In this document: in pieces, positions 38,388 through 49,416 of the stretch
Layout of the letters: each line of letters opens with the position of its first letter
Position numbering within the stretch: the stretch's first letter is position 1
Assembly: GCA_024279915.1 (NCBI GenBank)
Contig: JAJRRB010000010.1
Coordinates: 1-53,464, forward strand
Direction: 5' to 3'
Length of the DNA: 53,464 nucleotides
From: Deltaproteobacteria bacterium
Lineage (GTDB): Bacteria > Desulfobacterota > Desulfuromonadia > Desulfuromonadales > BM103
The notes under the pieces: model-generated
Told to the model about the DNA's origin: nothing
Seen by the model: only the letters and a program-made list of their open reading frames with translations
Databases searched by the model: none
Program-made: the position numbers and the translations under genes

Positions 38388-39314
38388 CTAAAAGTGATGT
38401 ACGTAACGAAGGTTGAAACGATCACCTTCCGGACGATTTTCAGCACCACTTTCAAGATAAGCACTGAAGAACAGGTGTGCATCCTGGGAAAAATGCCAAA
38501 CACCACCAGGACCGATGGCAAAAACTTTTTCATCATCACCAACGTCGGTACCTTCAACCTCTGTATCGCTGATTTGGTTGAACCAGTAACCGTTGATACC
38601 AAGACGTAGCTGCTTGGGCATAACTTCATAAGCGGCGGCAAAATTGGCGTGCACGGCTTGCCCCGGCTCCAGTTTCAAATCCACTGGTGCTGGTCCCCCG
38701 GGGACTGCGCGGAATTCATCGTTATCATCGCTCCAAAGATAATGCAGGCGCCAGGAAACAGTTGCTTTCGGACCGAGAAAAACTGTGGCCGCCCAATAAG
38801 GATTAAATGAAAAATGGTTGCTGCCCTGATTCAGGTTTTTGTCTTTGTCGTAATCACCTGTCGGCCAGATTGTCTGTAGTTCGATGCGATTGAGCATCAA
38901 GGGACCGTTCGCGCCCATGATCGGGTCCCACTGGATATAGGGGCCAACTAACAGGTCACCAAGGCCGGTTCCATTATCATTCAGAAAATCGGAATCCATG
39001 TCGAGAGAAACAACCGGCAGAATGACATCAAGGCCCCACTTGCCACCGAAAAAGATCGGCTGGTCTGACTGATAAAGGTACTGGTTCAGCAATATCCAGG
39101 CATCGACTTCACCCGGAGGACCGTCGGCAAGTTTGTCCGCAGAATAGAATTGCAGATACTCTGAGATGTAATGTCCAGGACCAGCTGGCGGGCCACCATC
39201 CAAAAAACTGGTAAAACCGAGATTGACACTCGGCTGCAGATAATCAAAAGCTGACCCGGCAGACAGCAACACAATCGTAACCAATATCCCCAGAACAACA
39301 CGTAGCCTTTTCAT
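38388..39314 (-). CDS. Outer-membrane beta-barrel protein, phenol-degradation (MetA-deg/SphA) type
   Basis: 308 residues with a signal peptide (about 1-22) and alternating amphipathic strands ending in FNLRYVHHF. The pattern ([73 protein letters not shown]) fits the Phenol_MetA_deg barrel family, described as hydrophobic-compound transporters. The substrate here is unknown. GGAGG precedes the ATG. It is monocistronic with its own terminator. Confidence 0.8.
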   Translation of the reverse strand: MKRLRVVLGILVTIVLLSAGSAFDYLQPSVNLGFTSFLDGGPPAGPGHYISEYLQFYSADKLADGPPGEVDAWILLNQYLYQSDQPIFFGGKWGLDVILPVVSLDMDSDFLNDNGTGLGDLLVGPYIQWDPIMGANGPLMLNRIELQTIWPTGDYDKDKNLNQGSNHFSFNPYWAATVFLGPKATVSWRLHYLWSDDNDEFRAVPGGPAPVDLKLEPGQAVHANFAAAYEVMPKQLRLGINGYWFNQISDTEVEGTDVGDDEKVFAIGPGGVWHFSQDAHLFFSAYLESGAENRPEGDRFNLRYVHHF

Positions 39315-39465
39315 CGTTCAACCTCCCGATTTATGTGTAAGGAACCATCATTATTAACATTGCAGATGCTGGCAAGCATCACCATTATTCGCCTGTTTGT
39401 CAAGCAGAGACAATCATGCAAGCGGCTGCCGACGAGATCAGTACCGCGTGACAACTTCAATTGTA

Positions 39466-40437
39466 TTACGGCGCGGTCGCGATAAAAACAGCTCTTAGTG
39501 GAGCGGGATAACCTTCTATTGTTTTCGTCTTATCTTCCGGGTCAAGGAAATCAGCAAAGGATTCAAAGGTCATCCACTCCGTCTGGCGTTGTTCTGCTAT
39601 GCTTGTGCGATTGACATCAACACACTCTACTTTTTTGAAACCGCAACGACGCAACCACAGCAACATGGTAGCAACGGTAGGGAGAAACCAGACGTTGCGC
39701 ATCTTGGCATAACGCCCTTCCGGCATTAGCATCTTGCCTTCATCCCCTTCCACAATGAGAGTCTCCAGGATGAGCTCTCCACCGGGGCGCAAACAGGCCC
39801 GCAGTTCAATGAGATGATCTAACGGCGAACGCCGATGATAGAGCACGCCCATGGAAAAGACGCTATCGAAACAGGCCAGGTCGGTGGGAACGTCCTCTAT
39901 CCCCAGCGGCAAAACATAATGGTTCCGGTCACCGAGATAACGTTGCATCACCTTATATTGCATCACGGAGATCAAGGTTGGGTCGATGCCGAGCACCAGG
40001 TCGGCACCCTCGCCGAGCATTCGCCAGCCGTGGTAACCATTGCCACAGCCAACGTCAAGCACCTTGCGGCCGACTAACGATTGAATATGCGGTAAAACAC
40101 GATCCCATTTCCAATCCGAACGCCATTCGGTATCAATATCAACTCCAAACAGACTGAAAGGCCCTTTTCGCCAGGGATGAAAAGCTTTGAGTTGCGCTGT
40201 TAATTGTTCACAACTCACGTTGCACAAATCTTCAGCGCAGCCGATTTCAACCTTGGCTTTCAGTTCAACACTTGATGGTGTCAACTCAGGCAACGCTTGC
40301 AAAGCCTTTTGCCAGTCGTCCATTTTGCCATGACCATCAACAGCCAGTTTTGCAGGCAAGGTCTGCTGCAATTGCTGCGACCAGCGATCCAACCCCATGG
40401 CTTCAAGTTGTGGGTACAAAGACTGATAAATGCTCAT
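39466..40437 (-). CDS. cmoB: tRNA U34 carboxymethyltransferase CmoB
   Basis: 323 residues from ATG 40437, matching E. coli CmoB length. Signatures: [19 protein letters not shown] (SAM site), [13 protein letters not shown] and [14 protein letters not shown]. It transfers a carboxymethyl group from carboxy-SAM to 5-hydroxyuridine-34, giving cmo5U. Its ATG overlaps the CmoA stop (ATGA). CmoA and CmoB act in sequence. Confidence 0.96.
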   Translation of the reverse strand: MSIYQSLYPQLEAMGLDRWSQQLQQTLPAKLAVDGHGKMDDWQKALQALPELTPSSVELKAKVEIGCAEDLCNVSCEQLTAQLKAFHPWRKGPFSLFGVDIDTEWRSDWKWDRVLPHIQSLVGRKVLDVGCGNGYHGWRMLGEGADLVLGIDPTLISVMQYKVMQRYLGDRNHYVLPLGIEDVPTDLACFDSVFSMGVLYHRRSPLDHLIELRACLRPGGELILETLIVEGDEGKMLMPEGRYAKMRNVWFLPTVATMLLWLRRCGFKKVECVDVNRTSIAEQRQTEWMTFESFADFLDPEDKTKTIEGYPAPLRAVFIATAP

Positions 40438-41168
40438 TTGACAGCGACCAGTGAAGCAAAATTGAAACATTGGAACCAGATATCACTAAAATCAAATCCA
40501 GCATTTTTGAGGCGTTGCTGATGACAGGCAAGGGTTTCAGGGATCAACACATTTTCCAATGCGGTGCGTTTTTGACTGATCTCCAGATCACTGTAGCCGT
40601 TGGCGCGCTTAAATTCATGGTGTGATTCCACATGAAAGCGCTCTCTCTCCGGCTCACCAAAAGCCATTTTCTCTGACAAGATCAAGATACCGCCTGGTTT
40701 TAGCCCTTGATAAATACGTTTTATCAATGCCGGGCGCTCCGCAAGTGGAATGAATTGCAAGGTGAAGTTCAGAACGACAATCGAGGCCTTTTCAATAATG
40801 ACATCCTGGATATCGGCACACAGCATTTTTACTGGAACAGTTGAAGAAGTGTCGGAAGCCAAAAGCTGTTGACCACGCTCAATCATTGCCGGTGAATTAT
40901 CCACTGCAATAATGTCACAATCAGGCTGACGAATGCGTTGACGCATGGCAAGACTGACCGCTCCTAAGGAACATCCCAGATCATAACAATGACTATTGGC
41001 CTGAGCATACTTAGCCGCCAAAACCCCAATTGACGAAATCATCGTGGCATAACCTGGCACTGAGCGTTGAATCATGTCAGGAAAGACATCGACCACCCGT
41101 TCATCAAATCGGAAATCAATGATTTCGTCTAAAGCTGTGGCATATATTGCATCTTGTTTCTTGACCAC
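40434..41168 (-). CDS. cmoA: Carboxy-S-adenosylmethionine synthase CmoA
   Basis: 244 residues from GTG 41168 (AGGA upstream), close to E. coli CmoA (247); the open frame runs further upstream into polA but has no support. Motifs: [46 protein letters not shown] and [10 protein letters not shown], all typical. It makes carboxy-SAM from SAM and prephenate. It starts 31 nt after polA, so polA-cmoA-cmoB is probably one transcript. Confidence 0.95.
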   Translation of the reverse strand: MVKKQDAIYATALDEIIDFRFDERVVDVFPDMIQRSVPGYATMISSIGVLAAKYAQANSHCYDLGCSLGAVSLAMRQRIRQPDCDIIAVDNSPAMIERGQQLLASDTSSTVPVKMLCADIQDVIIEKASIVVLNFTLQFIPLAERPALIKRIYQGLKPGGILILSEKMAFGEPERERFHVESHHEFKRANGYSDLEISQKRTALENVLIPETLACHQQRLKNAGFDFSDIWFQCFNFASLVAVK

Positions 41169-41199
41169 GAATCGTTCCTTCTTCCTCTTCAAGCAGGCT

Positions 41200-43875
41200 T
41201 TAATGCGCCTCACGCCAATTTTTACCACTGCCAACTTCAACCAGAAGTGGTACAGAGATATCAACGGCCCCTTCCATCTCTTCCCTGACCAGAGCCTTCA
41301 CATTTTCGAACTCCGCCAGCGGGACATCAAAGACCAGTTCATCGTGGACCTGCAACAACATGCGGGTTTTTAGCCCTTCGGTAGCAAGACGACGGGCAAT
41401 ATTGATCATGGCCACCTTGATAATATCGGCGGCCGAACCCTGCACCGGGTAGTTGATGGCGTTGCGTTCGGCATAGCCACGCACCGCTCCATTCTTACTG
41501 TTGATCTCGGGAATCGCGCAACGCCGGCCGAGCATGGTTGTCACATACATCTTTTCGCGCGCTTCGGCAATACAGTGATCCATGAAAGTACGGATACCGG
41601 GATAACGCTTAAAGTATGTATCAATGAAAGCCTGGGCCTCACGGCGACTGATATCAAGCTGCTTGGCCAGACCAAAAGCACTCATACCGTAGATCACGCC
41701 GAAGTTGATCGCTTTAGCTTGTCGGCGTTGCTCATCAGTAACCATTTCCGGGAAAAGGCCAAGCACTTCGCTGGCAGTGCGGCGATGGATATCCTCACCA
41801 CGAGCGAAGGCTTCCTTAAGAGCCGGTTCATCGGCCATGTGAGCCAGGACGCGCAATTCAACCTGCGAATAGTCAGCGGCAAGCAGCACGCAACCATCGG
41901 ACGGGATGAAGCCTTCGCGGATGCGACGACCTTCCTCGCTGCGAATCGGAATGTTTTGCAGATTGGGATCGCTCGAAGAGAGCCGCCCGGTGGCCGTGAC
42001 GGCCTGGTTGAAACTGGAGTGAATCCGCCCAGTCTCTGGATGAATCAGCTTTGGCAAGGCATCGGTATAGGTCCCCTTGAGCTTGGCAAGGGAGCGATAT
42101 TCAAGAATTTTCTCAGCAATTTCATGTTCATCGGCCAGCTTATTCAAGACCTCGACATCGGTTGACCAACCGGTCTTGGTCTTTTTGCCCTTTGGCAGAC
42201 CAAGCCGTTCGAACAACACTTCACCGAGCTGCTTAGGCGAGCCGATATTAAAAGAGCTGCCAGCCAATTCATGAATCTGCGTCTCGAGCACGGCTAGTTT
42301 CTTCGCTAACTCAGCTGAGAGTCCACCGAGAAATACAGGATCGATACGGATGCCAATCTGCTCCATCCCGATCAGGACTGGCAGCAGTGCCATCTCCACA
42401 TCATTGAAGAGCGCCTGCTGCTCTTGTTCGTCAACCAACGGCACCAGCTTTTCGTAAAGCCGCAAGGTGATATCGGCGTCCTCGGCAGCGTAAATCGTCG
42501 CCTTCTCAACCTCAACCTCATCAAAGCAAATTTTGTTTTTGCCACTACCGGCGACTTCACTGTAACTGATACAGCGATAATCAAGCAGTTCAGCGGCTAA
42601 ATTATCCATGCCATGAGACTTGGCTACTGAATTGGCAAGATAGCTGGCCAGCATGGTGTCAAAGAGCGGTTCGGCAACTTCAACTCCGGATCGGCCCAAT
42701 ACCAGGATGTCGTATTTGAGGTTTTGACCGATTTTCAGATGATCGGCAGAATTCAGCAGTGGCCTGACTGCGTCAAGCACCAGATCGACAGGCAACTGTT
42801 CCGGCACGCCAAGATAGCGATGAGTCAGCGGCACATACCACGCTTCCCCCGCTGTCACGGCAAAAGAGAGTCCGACCAGATCGACACGCAATGGATCCAG
42901 GCCGGTCGTCTCGGTATCAAAGGCAAAGCGTTCAGACTTCTGTAAGGCAGCAATCATCTCCGCCAGTTCAGTTTCAGTCAAGACAGCGCGGTAGTTCTCG
43001 CCACTGGCACTGGCACGCGAATCGACCGAAAACTCCTGTAACAATTTAGGGAATTCGCACTCCTTGAAAAGTTCCGTCAACGCCTCACGGTTTGGTTCAG
43101 ACAAAACAAACGTCTTGTCATCCACATCAAGGTCGAGATCATCAACCAAAGTGACTAACCGTTTCGACAGGCGAGCCTGATCGGCAAAATTCTCCAGATT
43201 CTCACGGCGTTTGCCTTTCAATTGATCGAGGCTCGCCAATAGAGTTTCAATGTCGCCGAATTCATCGATCAGCACCTTGGCTGTTTTCTCGCCGATCCCC
43301 GGCACGCCGGGGATATTATCGGAGCTATCCCCGGAGAGAGCTTGCACTTCGATTACTTTGTCCGCACCACCGAAGCGTTCAAAGACTTCTGCAGGACCCG
43401 AGATCTTGTCCTTCATCGTATCAAGCAAGCAGACACGATCATTGACGAGTTGCATCATATCTTTATCGCCAGTAACAACTGTCACTTCCACCCCTTTGGC
43501 AGCGAATTTTTTGGCAAGGGTGGCAATGATGTCATCCGCTTCATAGCCAGCCTTTTCGATCCCTGGCAAATTCAAAGCATCCACCACTCGTTTGATATAA
43601 GGGATCTGTGGCACCAGGTCTTCAGGCATAGCCGAGCGATTCGCTTTGTATTCAGGGTAGATATCTTTACGAAAAGTCGGCCCCTTACTGTCTAAGATGA
43701 CAGCAAGTTGGTCCGGCTGTGATTCACGCATCACCTTGAGCAACATATTGGTAAAACCGTAGATGGCGTTGGTCGCCATCCCTTGCGAGTTGCTGAGGTG
43801 GCGAATGGCGTAATAGGCGCGATAGATGTAGCTCGAACCGTCGATCAGGAAAAGCCGCTGGGGCTGGTTGGACAT
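41200..43875 (-). CDS. polA: DNA polymerase I
   Basis: 891 residues, three domains. The 5' nuclease is at about 1-290 (FLIDGSSYIYRAYYA, TVVTGDKDMMQLV, GVPGIGEKTA). The 3'-5' exonuclease begins near 305 and keeps the first acidic motif FAFDTETTGLDP. The polymerase domain has SSDPNLQNIPIRSEEGRRIR, DYSQVELRVLAH, RRQAKAINFGVIYGMS and QVHDELVFDVP. It does gap repair and Okazaki-fragment processing. GGAG precedes the ATG. Confidence 0.98.
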   Translation of the reverse strand: MSNQPQRLFLIDGSSYIYRAYYAIRHLSNSQGMATNAIYGFTNMLLKVMRESQPDQLAVILDSKGPTFRKDIYPEYKANRSAMPEDLVPQIPYIKRVVDALNLPGIEKAGYEADDIIATLAKKFAAKGVEVTVVTGDKDMMQLVNDRVCLLDTMKDKISGPAEVFERFGGADKVIEVQALSGDSSDNIPGVPGIGEKTAKVLIDEFGDIETLLASLDQLKGKRRENLENFADQARLSKRLVTLVDDLDLDVDDKTFVLSEPNREALTELFKECEFPKLLQEFSVDSRASASGENYRAVLTETELAEMIAALQKSERFAFDTETTGLDPLRVDLVGLSFAVTAGEAWYVPLTHRYLGVPEQLPVDLVLDAVRPLLNSADHLKIGQNLKYDILVLGRSGVEVAEPLFDTMLASYLANSVAKSHGMDNLAAELLDYRCISYSEVAGSGKNKICFDEVEVEKATIYAAEDADITLRLYEKLVPLVDEQEQQALFNDVEMALLPVLIGMEQIGIRIDPVFLGGLSAELAKKLAVLETQIHELAGSSFNIGSPKQLGEVLFERLGLPKGKKTKTGWSTDVEVLNKLADEHEIAEKILEYRSLAKLKGTYTDALPKLIHPETGRIHSSFNQAVTATGRLSSSDPNLQNIPIRSEEGRRIREGFIPSDGCVLLAADYSQVELRVLAHMADEPALKEAFARGEDIHRRTASEVLGLFPEMVTDEQRRQAKAINFGVIYGMSAFGLAKQLDISRREAQAFIDTYFKRYPGIRTFMDHCIAEAREKMYVTTMLGRRCAIPEINSKNGAVRGYAERNAINYPVQGSAADIIKVAMINIARRLATEGLKTRMLLQVHDELVFDVPLAEFENVKALVREEMEGAVDISVPLLVEVGSGKNWREAH

Positions 43876-44078
43876 TGGGGATATCTCCTTAATTGAAAGT
43901 GCCGGTTATTATTCCACAAGATGAGATGAAGGCAAAGGATAAGAAGAAATTTTACCGATCTGGCCCGTTCTTGATTAAATAGACGGAGCTCTCTCTTTTC
44001 GTCTCTCCCTAAGGTTGACAATATGCTCTGGAATGATTAGCTTTCGAAGAGTTATCTTTCCAATGAGGAGTGTATTAC

Positions 44079-46511
44079 ATGACTGACAAAGAACAATTTG
44101 ATGATCTGATCTCTGACTTCGAAATTGATCACGAAAAAATATCCGAAATTATTGAGGAACACGCCAACGAAGGGGGGCTGGTGGTCGCTGCAAACACCCT
44201 CCCGACCGGTTTGCCGATCATTCCCCTGCGTCCGCGCCCGGCCTTCCCCGGCATCATGATCCCTCTACTGCTTAACGGTAAGGGCCAGGTGGCGGCACTG
44301 CATCAGGCAATGGAGCACCAAACCCAAACGCTTGGACTGGTCATGGTTCGTGACCTTGATGAAGAAGACGGCATTCAGAACTTACACAAGGTTGGCGTCG
44401 CCGCCAAGATTGTCAAGGTGCTGCACACCGAGAAGAAAACTGCGCACGTGCTGGTCAACAGCCTCGAGCGCTTTGCCATTGAAGAGGTTCACGAGACCGG
44501 CACAAGTCTCTACGCACAGGTGAATTATCATTTTGCCACCGAGCTTTCGGTTAATCCGGAATTGCGTGCCTATTCGATGGCAATCCTTTCGACATTGAAA
44601 GAACTCGTGCAGATCAACCCACTCTACAGTGAAGAAATTAAACTCTTCCTCAATCGTTCAAGCCTTGATGACCCTGGCCGTCTGGCCGATTTCACCGCAA
44701 ACCTGACCAGCGCCGACGGCCAGCTGTTACAGGAGATTCTGGCGACTTTTGATGTCCGAAAACGCATCGACAAGGTTCTGGTCCTGCTCAAGAAAGAACT
44801 TGAAGTCTCCCGTCTGCAGACCAAAATTTCCAAACAGATCGAGGAAAAGGTCTCAGCTCAGCAACGCGAGTTCTTTCTGCGCGAACAGTTCAAAGCAATC
44901 AAGCAAGAATTGGGTCTGGAGAAAGAAGGCAAGGATACGGAGATCGAGAAGTTCCAGAAACGGCTTAAGAAACTCAAGTTTAACGAGGAAGCGGAACGTG
45001 CGGTTGAAGATGAGATGGAGAAGCTTCAACTGATCGAACCAAGCTCACCCGAGTACAACGTCAGCCGCAACTATCTCGACTGGCTAACGATGCTTCCCTG
45101 GGGAGTTTTCAGTAAGGATTCCTATAACATTTCCCGGGCCAGAAGGGTGCTCGACCGTGATCACTACGGCCTTAAGGACGTCAAAGAAAGAATTCTGGAA
45201 TTCATCGCCGTCGGTAAGATGAAAGGGGATATTTCAGGTTCGATCCTTTGCCTGGTCGGTCCTCCAGGCGTTGGCAAAACATCTATAGGTCACAGTATCG
45301 CCGAAGCACTTGGTCGCAAGTTCTTTCGCTTTTCACTCGGAGGTATGCGTGATGAAGCAGAAATTAAGGGACATCGGCGTACTTACATCGGCGCCATGCC
45401 AGGTAAGTTTATTCAGGCGATGAAGACTGTCGGAACCTCCAACCCGGTCATAATGCTTGATGAGATCGACAAGATCGGTGCCTCCTTCCAGGGTGATCCA
45501 GCCTCTGCTTTACTCGAAGTCCTTGATCCAGAGCAGAACAGCAGCTTCCGCGATCACTATCTCGATGTGCCCTTCGATCTTTCCAATGTCCTCTTCATTG
45601 CCACGGCTAACCAGCTGGACACCATTCCCAGGGCACTGCTCGACCGTATGGAGATGATTCGTTTATCCGGCTACATCCTTGAGGAAAAGCTTGAGATTGC
45701 CAAACGCTACCTGATTCCCAAGACTCTTAAAAGTCACGGGCTGGTGCGCGGTCAGGCGACCATTCAAAAGGCAGCGCTCAGACAGATTATTGACGGCTAC
45801 GCCCGTGAAGCAGGCGTGCGTAACCTTGAAAAGCAGATCAAAAAAATTATGCGACGTACAGCCATGGCCTTTGCCGAAGATGATGAGCTGAAAAAAGTCT
45901 CCATCACCAAACATGATCTGGAGGATTATCTCGAAAAGCCACTCTTCACTGCCGATGAGATCTTCGAGGGGATTCCCGGCGTAGCTACCGGATTGGCCTG
46001 GACCAGCCTCGGCGGTGCCACCCTGCAAATCGAAGCAACGGCTATGTCGGCCAAGGCAAAAGGATTCAAGCAAACAGGTCAACTCGGCAAGGTGATGGTG
46101 GAAAGTTCAGAAATTGCCTATTCCTACATCATGGCCCACATGGAGGAGTATGGTGGTGAAGCGAATTTCTTCGATCAACATTTCATTCATCTGCATGTCC
46201 CGGCAGGAGCCACTCCAAAGGACGGCCCTTCAGCTGGCATTACTATGGCCACGGCTCTGGTCTCTATGATCACAGGTAAAATAGTTAGAAAGAAACTCGG
46301 CATGACCGGAGAATTGACGCTCACCGGACGTGTCCTGCCGATTGGCGGTATCAAGGAAAAAGTGATTGCATCAAGACGATCAGGGCTGAAGATTCTCGTC
46401 TTCCCGGAAGATAACCGTAAAGATTTCGATGACCTTCCAGACTACCTGAAGGAAGGAATTGAAGCGCATTTCGTCAAAACCTTCAAGGATGTCTATAAGA
46501 TTGTTTTCTGA
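44079..46511 (+). CDS. ATP-dependent protease Lon (second copy)
   Basis: 810 residues from ATG 44079, set by GAGGAG 8 nt upstream. N-terminal LAN domain (LPIIPLRPRPAFPGIMIPL), a coiled coil, AAA+ with [11 protein letters not shown] and GGMRDEAEIKGHRRTY, and protease domain with [10 protein letters not shown] and GGIKEKVIASRRSG. All key residues are intact. It starts with an acidic extension of about 35 residues absent from Lon-1 and stands alone, divergent from polA. Many Desulfuromonadia carry two Lons; the second is often stress- or development-linked, which is not shown here. Confidence 0.95.
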   Translation: MTDKEQFDDLISDFEIDHEKISEIIEEHANEGGLVVAANTLPTGLPIIPLRPRPAFPGIMIPLLLNGKGQVAALHQAMEHQTQTLGLVMVRDLDEEDGIQNLHKVGVAAKIVKVLHTEKKTAHVLVNSLERFAIEEVHETGTSLYAQVNYHFATELSVNPELRAYSMAILSTLKELVQINPLYSEEIKLFLNRSSLDDPGRLADFTANLTSADGQLLQEILATFDVRKRIDKVLVLLKKELEVSRLQTKISKQIEEKVSAQQREFFLREQFKAIKQELGLEKEGKDTEIEKFQKRLKKLKFNEEAERAVEDEMEKLQLIEPSSPEYNVSRNYLDWLTMLPWGVFSKDSYNISRARRVLDRDHYGLKDVKERILEFIAVGKMKGDISGSILCLVGPPGVGKTSIGHSIAEALGRKFFRFSLGGMRDEAEIKGHRRTYIGAMPGKFIQAMKTVGTSNPVIMLDEIDKIGASFQGDPASALLEVLDPEQNSSFRDHYLDVPFDLSNVLFIATANQLDTIPRALLDRMEMIRLSGYILEEKLEIAKRYLIPKTLKSHGLVRGQATIQKAALRQIIDGYAREAGVRNLEKQIKKIMRRTAMAFAEDDELKKVSITKHDLEDYLEKPLFTADEIFEGIPGVATGLAWTSLGGATLQIEATAMSAKAKGFKQTGQLGKVMVESSEIAYSYIMAHMEEYGGEANFFDQHFIHLHVPAGATPKDGPSAGITMATALVSMITGKIVRKKLGMTGELTLTGRVLPIGGIKEKVIASRRSGLKILVFPEDNRKDFDDLPDYLKEGIEAHFVKTFKDVYKIVF

Positions 46512-46559
46512 TTCCTGATCGTATACTTCAGCACATTATGAGATTCATCATGAAACTCA

Positions 46560-46588
46560 GGGAACGGTTCACAAATGAACAGTTCCCT
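46560..46588 (+). terminator. Hairpin after the second lon gene
   Basis: Stem GGGAACGGTTCA / TGAACAGTTCCC with one mismatch and a CAAA-type loop, 49 nt past the lon stop. No U-run follows, so terminator function is uncertain. Confidence 0.45.
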
Positions 46589-46672
46589 GCCATCTATAAA
46601 TCATGCAGAAGATTGCACGATGATAACTTTCGATTATTATTAAATTAATCTTCCGGAGGGCATATCAAAAGC

Positions 46673-47617
46673 ATGGAGACTCTGACTCTTATAAGTGACG
46701 GACTTTTTAACGGCGAATTCCTCGAAAGCAAGATCTTTTACACGATCCTGGCTATCGTGTTTTTCTGGCTGGTCCATCGTCTTGCTCTGGCTGTCTTCTT
46801 GCGTAACCGTGATGTCCAGGTTCAGTACCGTATTCGTAAAACTGTCGCCTACATTACCTACCCTTTTGCCTTCGTGGTAATCGGCCATATATGGTTCTCC
46901 GGCTTCCAAGCTGTTTCAACCTATCTCGGCCTGCTTTCTGCCGGTCTGGCAATCGCCCTGCAGACCCCCCTGGGCAATCTCGCCGGCTGGGCATTTATCC
47001 GTTGGCGTCACCCGCTCAAGGTCGGCGACCGCATCCAGATTGGCAACGACCGCGGCGATGTTATCGATCAGCGCATCTTCATGTTCAGTCTGATGGAGAT
47101 CGGCAACTGGGTCGACGCCGACCAGAGCACCGGGCGTATAATCCACATCCCAAATGGTAAGATTTTCACCGAGGTTCTGGCCAACTACAGTCAGGGGTTT
47201 CATTACATCTGGAACGAAATACCGGTTCTGGTCACCTTCGAAAGCGACTGGCGTAAAGCGAAGCAGTTGCTTGACGAGATCGCCCAGAAACACGGCGCAT
47301 CGCTTAGCGATTCTGCGGCCCGGAAGTTGCGCGAAGCGGCCAAGAAATTCATGATCTTCTATACAAAGTTGACACCCAAGGTTTACACCACGGTTAAGGA
47401 TTGTGGTGTCATGCTGACAATCCGCTATCTTTGTGATCCACGTAAACGCCGCGGCTCGGAACAGGAGATATGGGAAAATATTCTCGACGCTTTCGCTGCT
47501 CACGATAACATCGACTTCACATACCCAACCCAACGCTTCTACCACAACAATACCGAGGGCAAACCTGGCACCCGCCCCGAGGCAATCTATTCGGATATTC
47601 AGCCGGAGCAAAGCTGA
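46673..47617 (+). CDS. MscS-family mechanosensitive ion channel
   Basis: 314 residues. Three membrane segments (about 20-40, 55-80, 82-105) and the pore-lining MscS helix YLGLLSAGLAIALQTPLGNLAGW. The cytoplasmic beta domain has HPLKVGDRIQIGNDRGDVIDQRIFMFSLMEI and IIHIPNGKIFT. It probably protects against osmotic downshock. No partner genes are adjacent. Confidence 0.92.
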   Translation: METLTLISDGLFNGEFLESKIFYTILAIVFFWLVHRLALAVFLRNRDVQVQYRIRKTVAYITYPFAFVVIGHIWFSGFQAVSTYLGLLSAGLAIALQTPLGNLAGWAFIRWRHPLKVGDRIQIGNDRGDVIDQRIFMFSLMEIGNWVDADQSTGRIIHIPNGKIFTEVLANYSQGFHYIWNEIPVLVTFESDWRKAKQLLDEIAQKHGASLSDSAARKLREAAKKFMIFYTKLTPKVYTTVKDCGVMLTIRYLCDPRKRRGSEQEIWENILDAFAAHDNIDFTYPTQRFYHNNTEGKPGTRPEAIYSDIQPEQS

Positions 47618-47749
47618 CCTGCGACAACTCTTCAACACAACAACTGTCATTGATTGAAATCGGCAGACTTTTCTGGTAAGTTCGCGCCACTCAGTAAGAT
47701 CAATGGGCAAGACCTCGTCTTGTCCTAACATGTTCTAAGGAGATTCAAG

Positions 47750-48715
47750 ATGCGCGTTTTATCCGGCATTCAGCCTTCCGGCTCCCTGCACCTCGGCAAC
47801 TACTTCGGCATGATGTCGAAAATGATTACCTACCAGGAAGAGTCTGAACTGTTTTGCTTTATTGCCAACTATCATGCCCAGACCTCGGTCAGGGAAGGCA
47901 AACTGCTCGCCAAAGGCACCATCGAGGCAGCGGCCAATTTCCTTGCTCTCGGCATGGATCCCGAGAAGAGCACCTTCTGGGTCCAATCTGATGTCCCTGA
48001 AGTACAAGAGTTGGCCTGGATCCTTTCCAACTTCACGCCGATGGGCCTGCTTGAACGTTGTCACAGTTACAAAGACAAGGTGGGCAAGGGTATTACTGCC
48101 AACCACGGCCTCTTTGCCTACCCGGTACTTATGACGGCAGACATTCTGCTCTTTCAGAGCGAGACGGTTCCAGTCGGCAAAGACCAGAAACAGCACGTTG
48201 AAGTCGCCCGTGATATCGCCATCAAGTTCAATAACGAGTACGGCGACATCTTTACCCTGCCACAGCCTGAGATTGATGATGATGTCGCCACTGTGCCGGG
48301 TCTCGACGGCCAGAAGATGAGTAAGAGCTACGGCAACACCATTGATCTCTTTGCTGAGGACAAAGCACTGCGTAAACAGATCATGCGCATCGTTACAGCG
48401 CCGATCCCGGTTGAAGACCCAAAAGACCCCGACGCGTGCAACGTCTACAAAATCTTCCGGCTTTTCCTCGACAAGGCAGGTGATGATGCCCTAAGGCAGC
48501 GTTATCGGGCCGGCAATCTCGGCTTCGGTGATGTGAAACAGGAGCTGTTTGAAACGGTACGTGACTACTTTGCTCCGCAGGCAGAGTATCGCAAGGAACT
48601 CCTTGCAAACCCGGACGGGATTCGCGAAATTCTCGCTAAGGGGGCGGACAAGGCAAGGTATGCGGCAAGTAAGACATTGCGAAAGGTACGAAAAAAAACA
48701 GGTTTAACCTACTAA
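47750..48715 (+). CDS. trpS: Tryptophanyl-tRNA synthetase
   Basis: 321 residues, class Ic synthetase. HIGH-type motif LHLGNYFG near residue 18 and the KMSKS loop in GQKMSKSYGN near residue 190, as in the family. PVLMTADILLF and PVGKDQKQHVE are also TrpRS hallmarks. AAGGAG lies 8 nt before the ATG. Confidence 0.97.
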   Translation: MRVLSGIQPSGSLHLGNYFGMMSKMITYQEESELFCFIANYHAQTSVREGKLLAKGTIEAAANFLALGMDPEKSTFWVQSDVPEVQELAWILSNFTPMGLLERCHSYKDKVGKGITANHGLFAYPVLMTADILLFQSETVPVGKDQKQHVEVARDIAIKFNNEYGDIFTLPQPEIDDDVATVPGLDGQKMSKSYGNTIDLFAEDKALRKQIMRIVTAPIPVEDPKDPDACNVYKIFRLFLDKAGDDALRQRYRAGNLGFGDVKQELFETVRDYFAPQAEYRKELLANPDGIREILAKGADKARYAASKTLRKVRKKTGLTY

Positions 48716-48723
48716 CCGACTGA

Positions 48724-48906
48724 TCAAGGCTGGCCAGCGACTTCACGGGTAAATAGAACAAAAGCCATAGAAGGCCTTTTGCTGGCTTCACGAACGACGA
48801 ACTGGAGGCTGTCGAAATGCCAGCCCTTGGCAGTCCAGTTGTTCAAAACCTCCTCAATCGACTCATCTGTGACCACAGAGAGTTCCATCACTTTGTATTC
48901 AATCAT
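48724..48906 (-). CDS. DUF4177 small protein
   Basis: 60 residues from ATG 48906 with AAGGTG upstream. Pattern IEYKVMELSV...IEEVLNNWTAKGWHFDSLQFV fits DUF4177 (one alpha/beta unit of unknown function). Convergent with trpS, whose stop is 9 nt away. Confidence 0.75.
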   Translation of the reverse strand: MIEYKVMELSVVTDESIEEVLNNWTAKGWHFDSLQFVVREASKRPSMAFVLFTREVAGQP

Positions 48907-49416
48907 CAACCCACCTTATGCATCAAAGAATCTTTAGTATCATCAGTTATAACCTGCTCAAGAAGTAAGGTAAAGGCTTCCTATTCAATACACCTAAACC
49001 ACATATATAATCTTTTAACCGATAAGACATAACGTCTTTTTATCCCCACGATCAGTTATTTTTTAACAAATGTGAATTCTGCTGATATTCCGTATACTTT
49101 ATCCAAATATCCCCGTTAACTAGCACATTTACTGCAATATTTATATTGACTTCTTTTTAGAACGACGTATCATGTCGCAAAAATTACCACCCCATCATGT
49201 GGTTGTTTTTCCCGAATAAGTACCTTAAAAGCAGCTCATACATGCAGAATTACAGGCCATTACACGCGGCATGATTTTGTCAACGACAGGGCATTCTCGG
49301 GATTATTTATATGCGGAGCATCGTAAGTTGTTTCCGCAATTTATTGCATCATATTTGTCACATTCAGTTTCTTTGGAGAGAACGCAGTAACAACACTGAA
49401 AAAGGAGTCACATCTT
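48907..49416 (+). promoter_or_regulatory. Long intergenic leader of the DUF485-actP operon
   Basis: 510 nt without a credible gene. A sigma70-type promoter is at 49146-49173: TTGACT, a 16-nt spacer and TATCAT. That would leave a 5' leader of about 235 nt before the DUF485 ATG. A weak 5-bp hairpin ACCAC/GTGGT followed by TGTTTTT lies near 49188-49212, just after the predicted start site. No known riboswitch class was recognised. Confidence 0.4.

Noticed and set aside
49188-49212. Attenuator or riboswitch in the actP leader
   Set aside because: Only a 5-bp hairpin with a short T-run; no conserved aptamer recognised.
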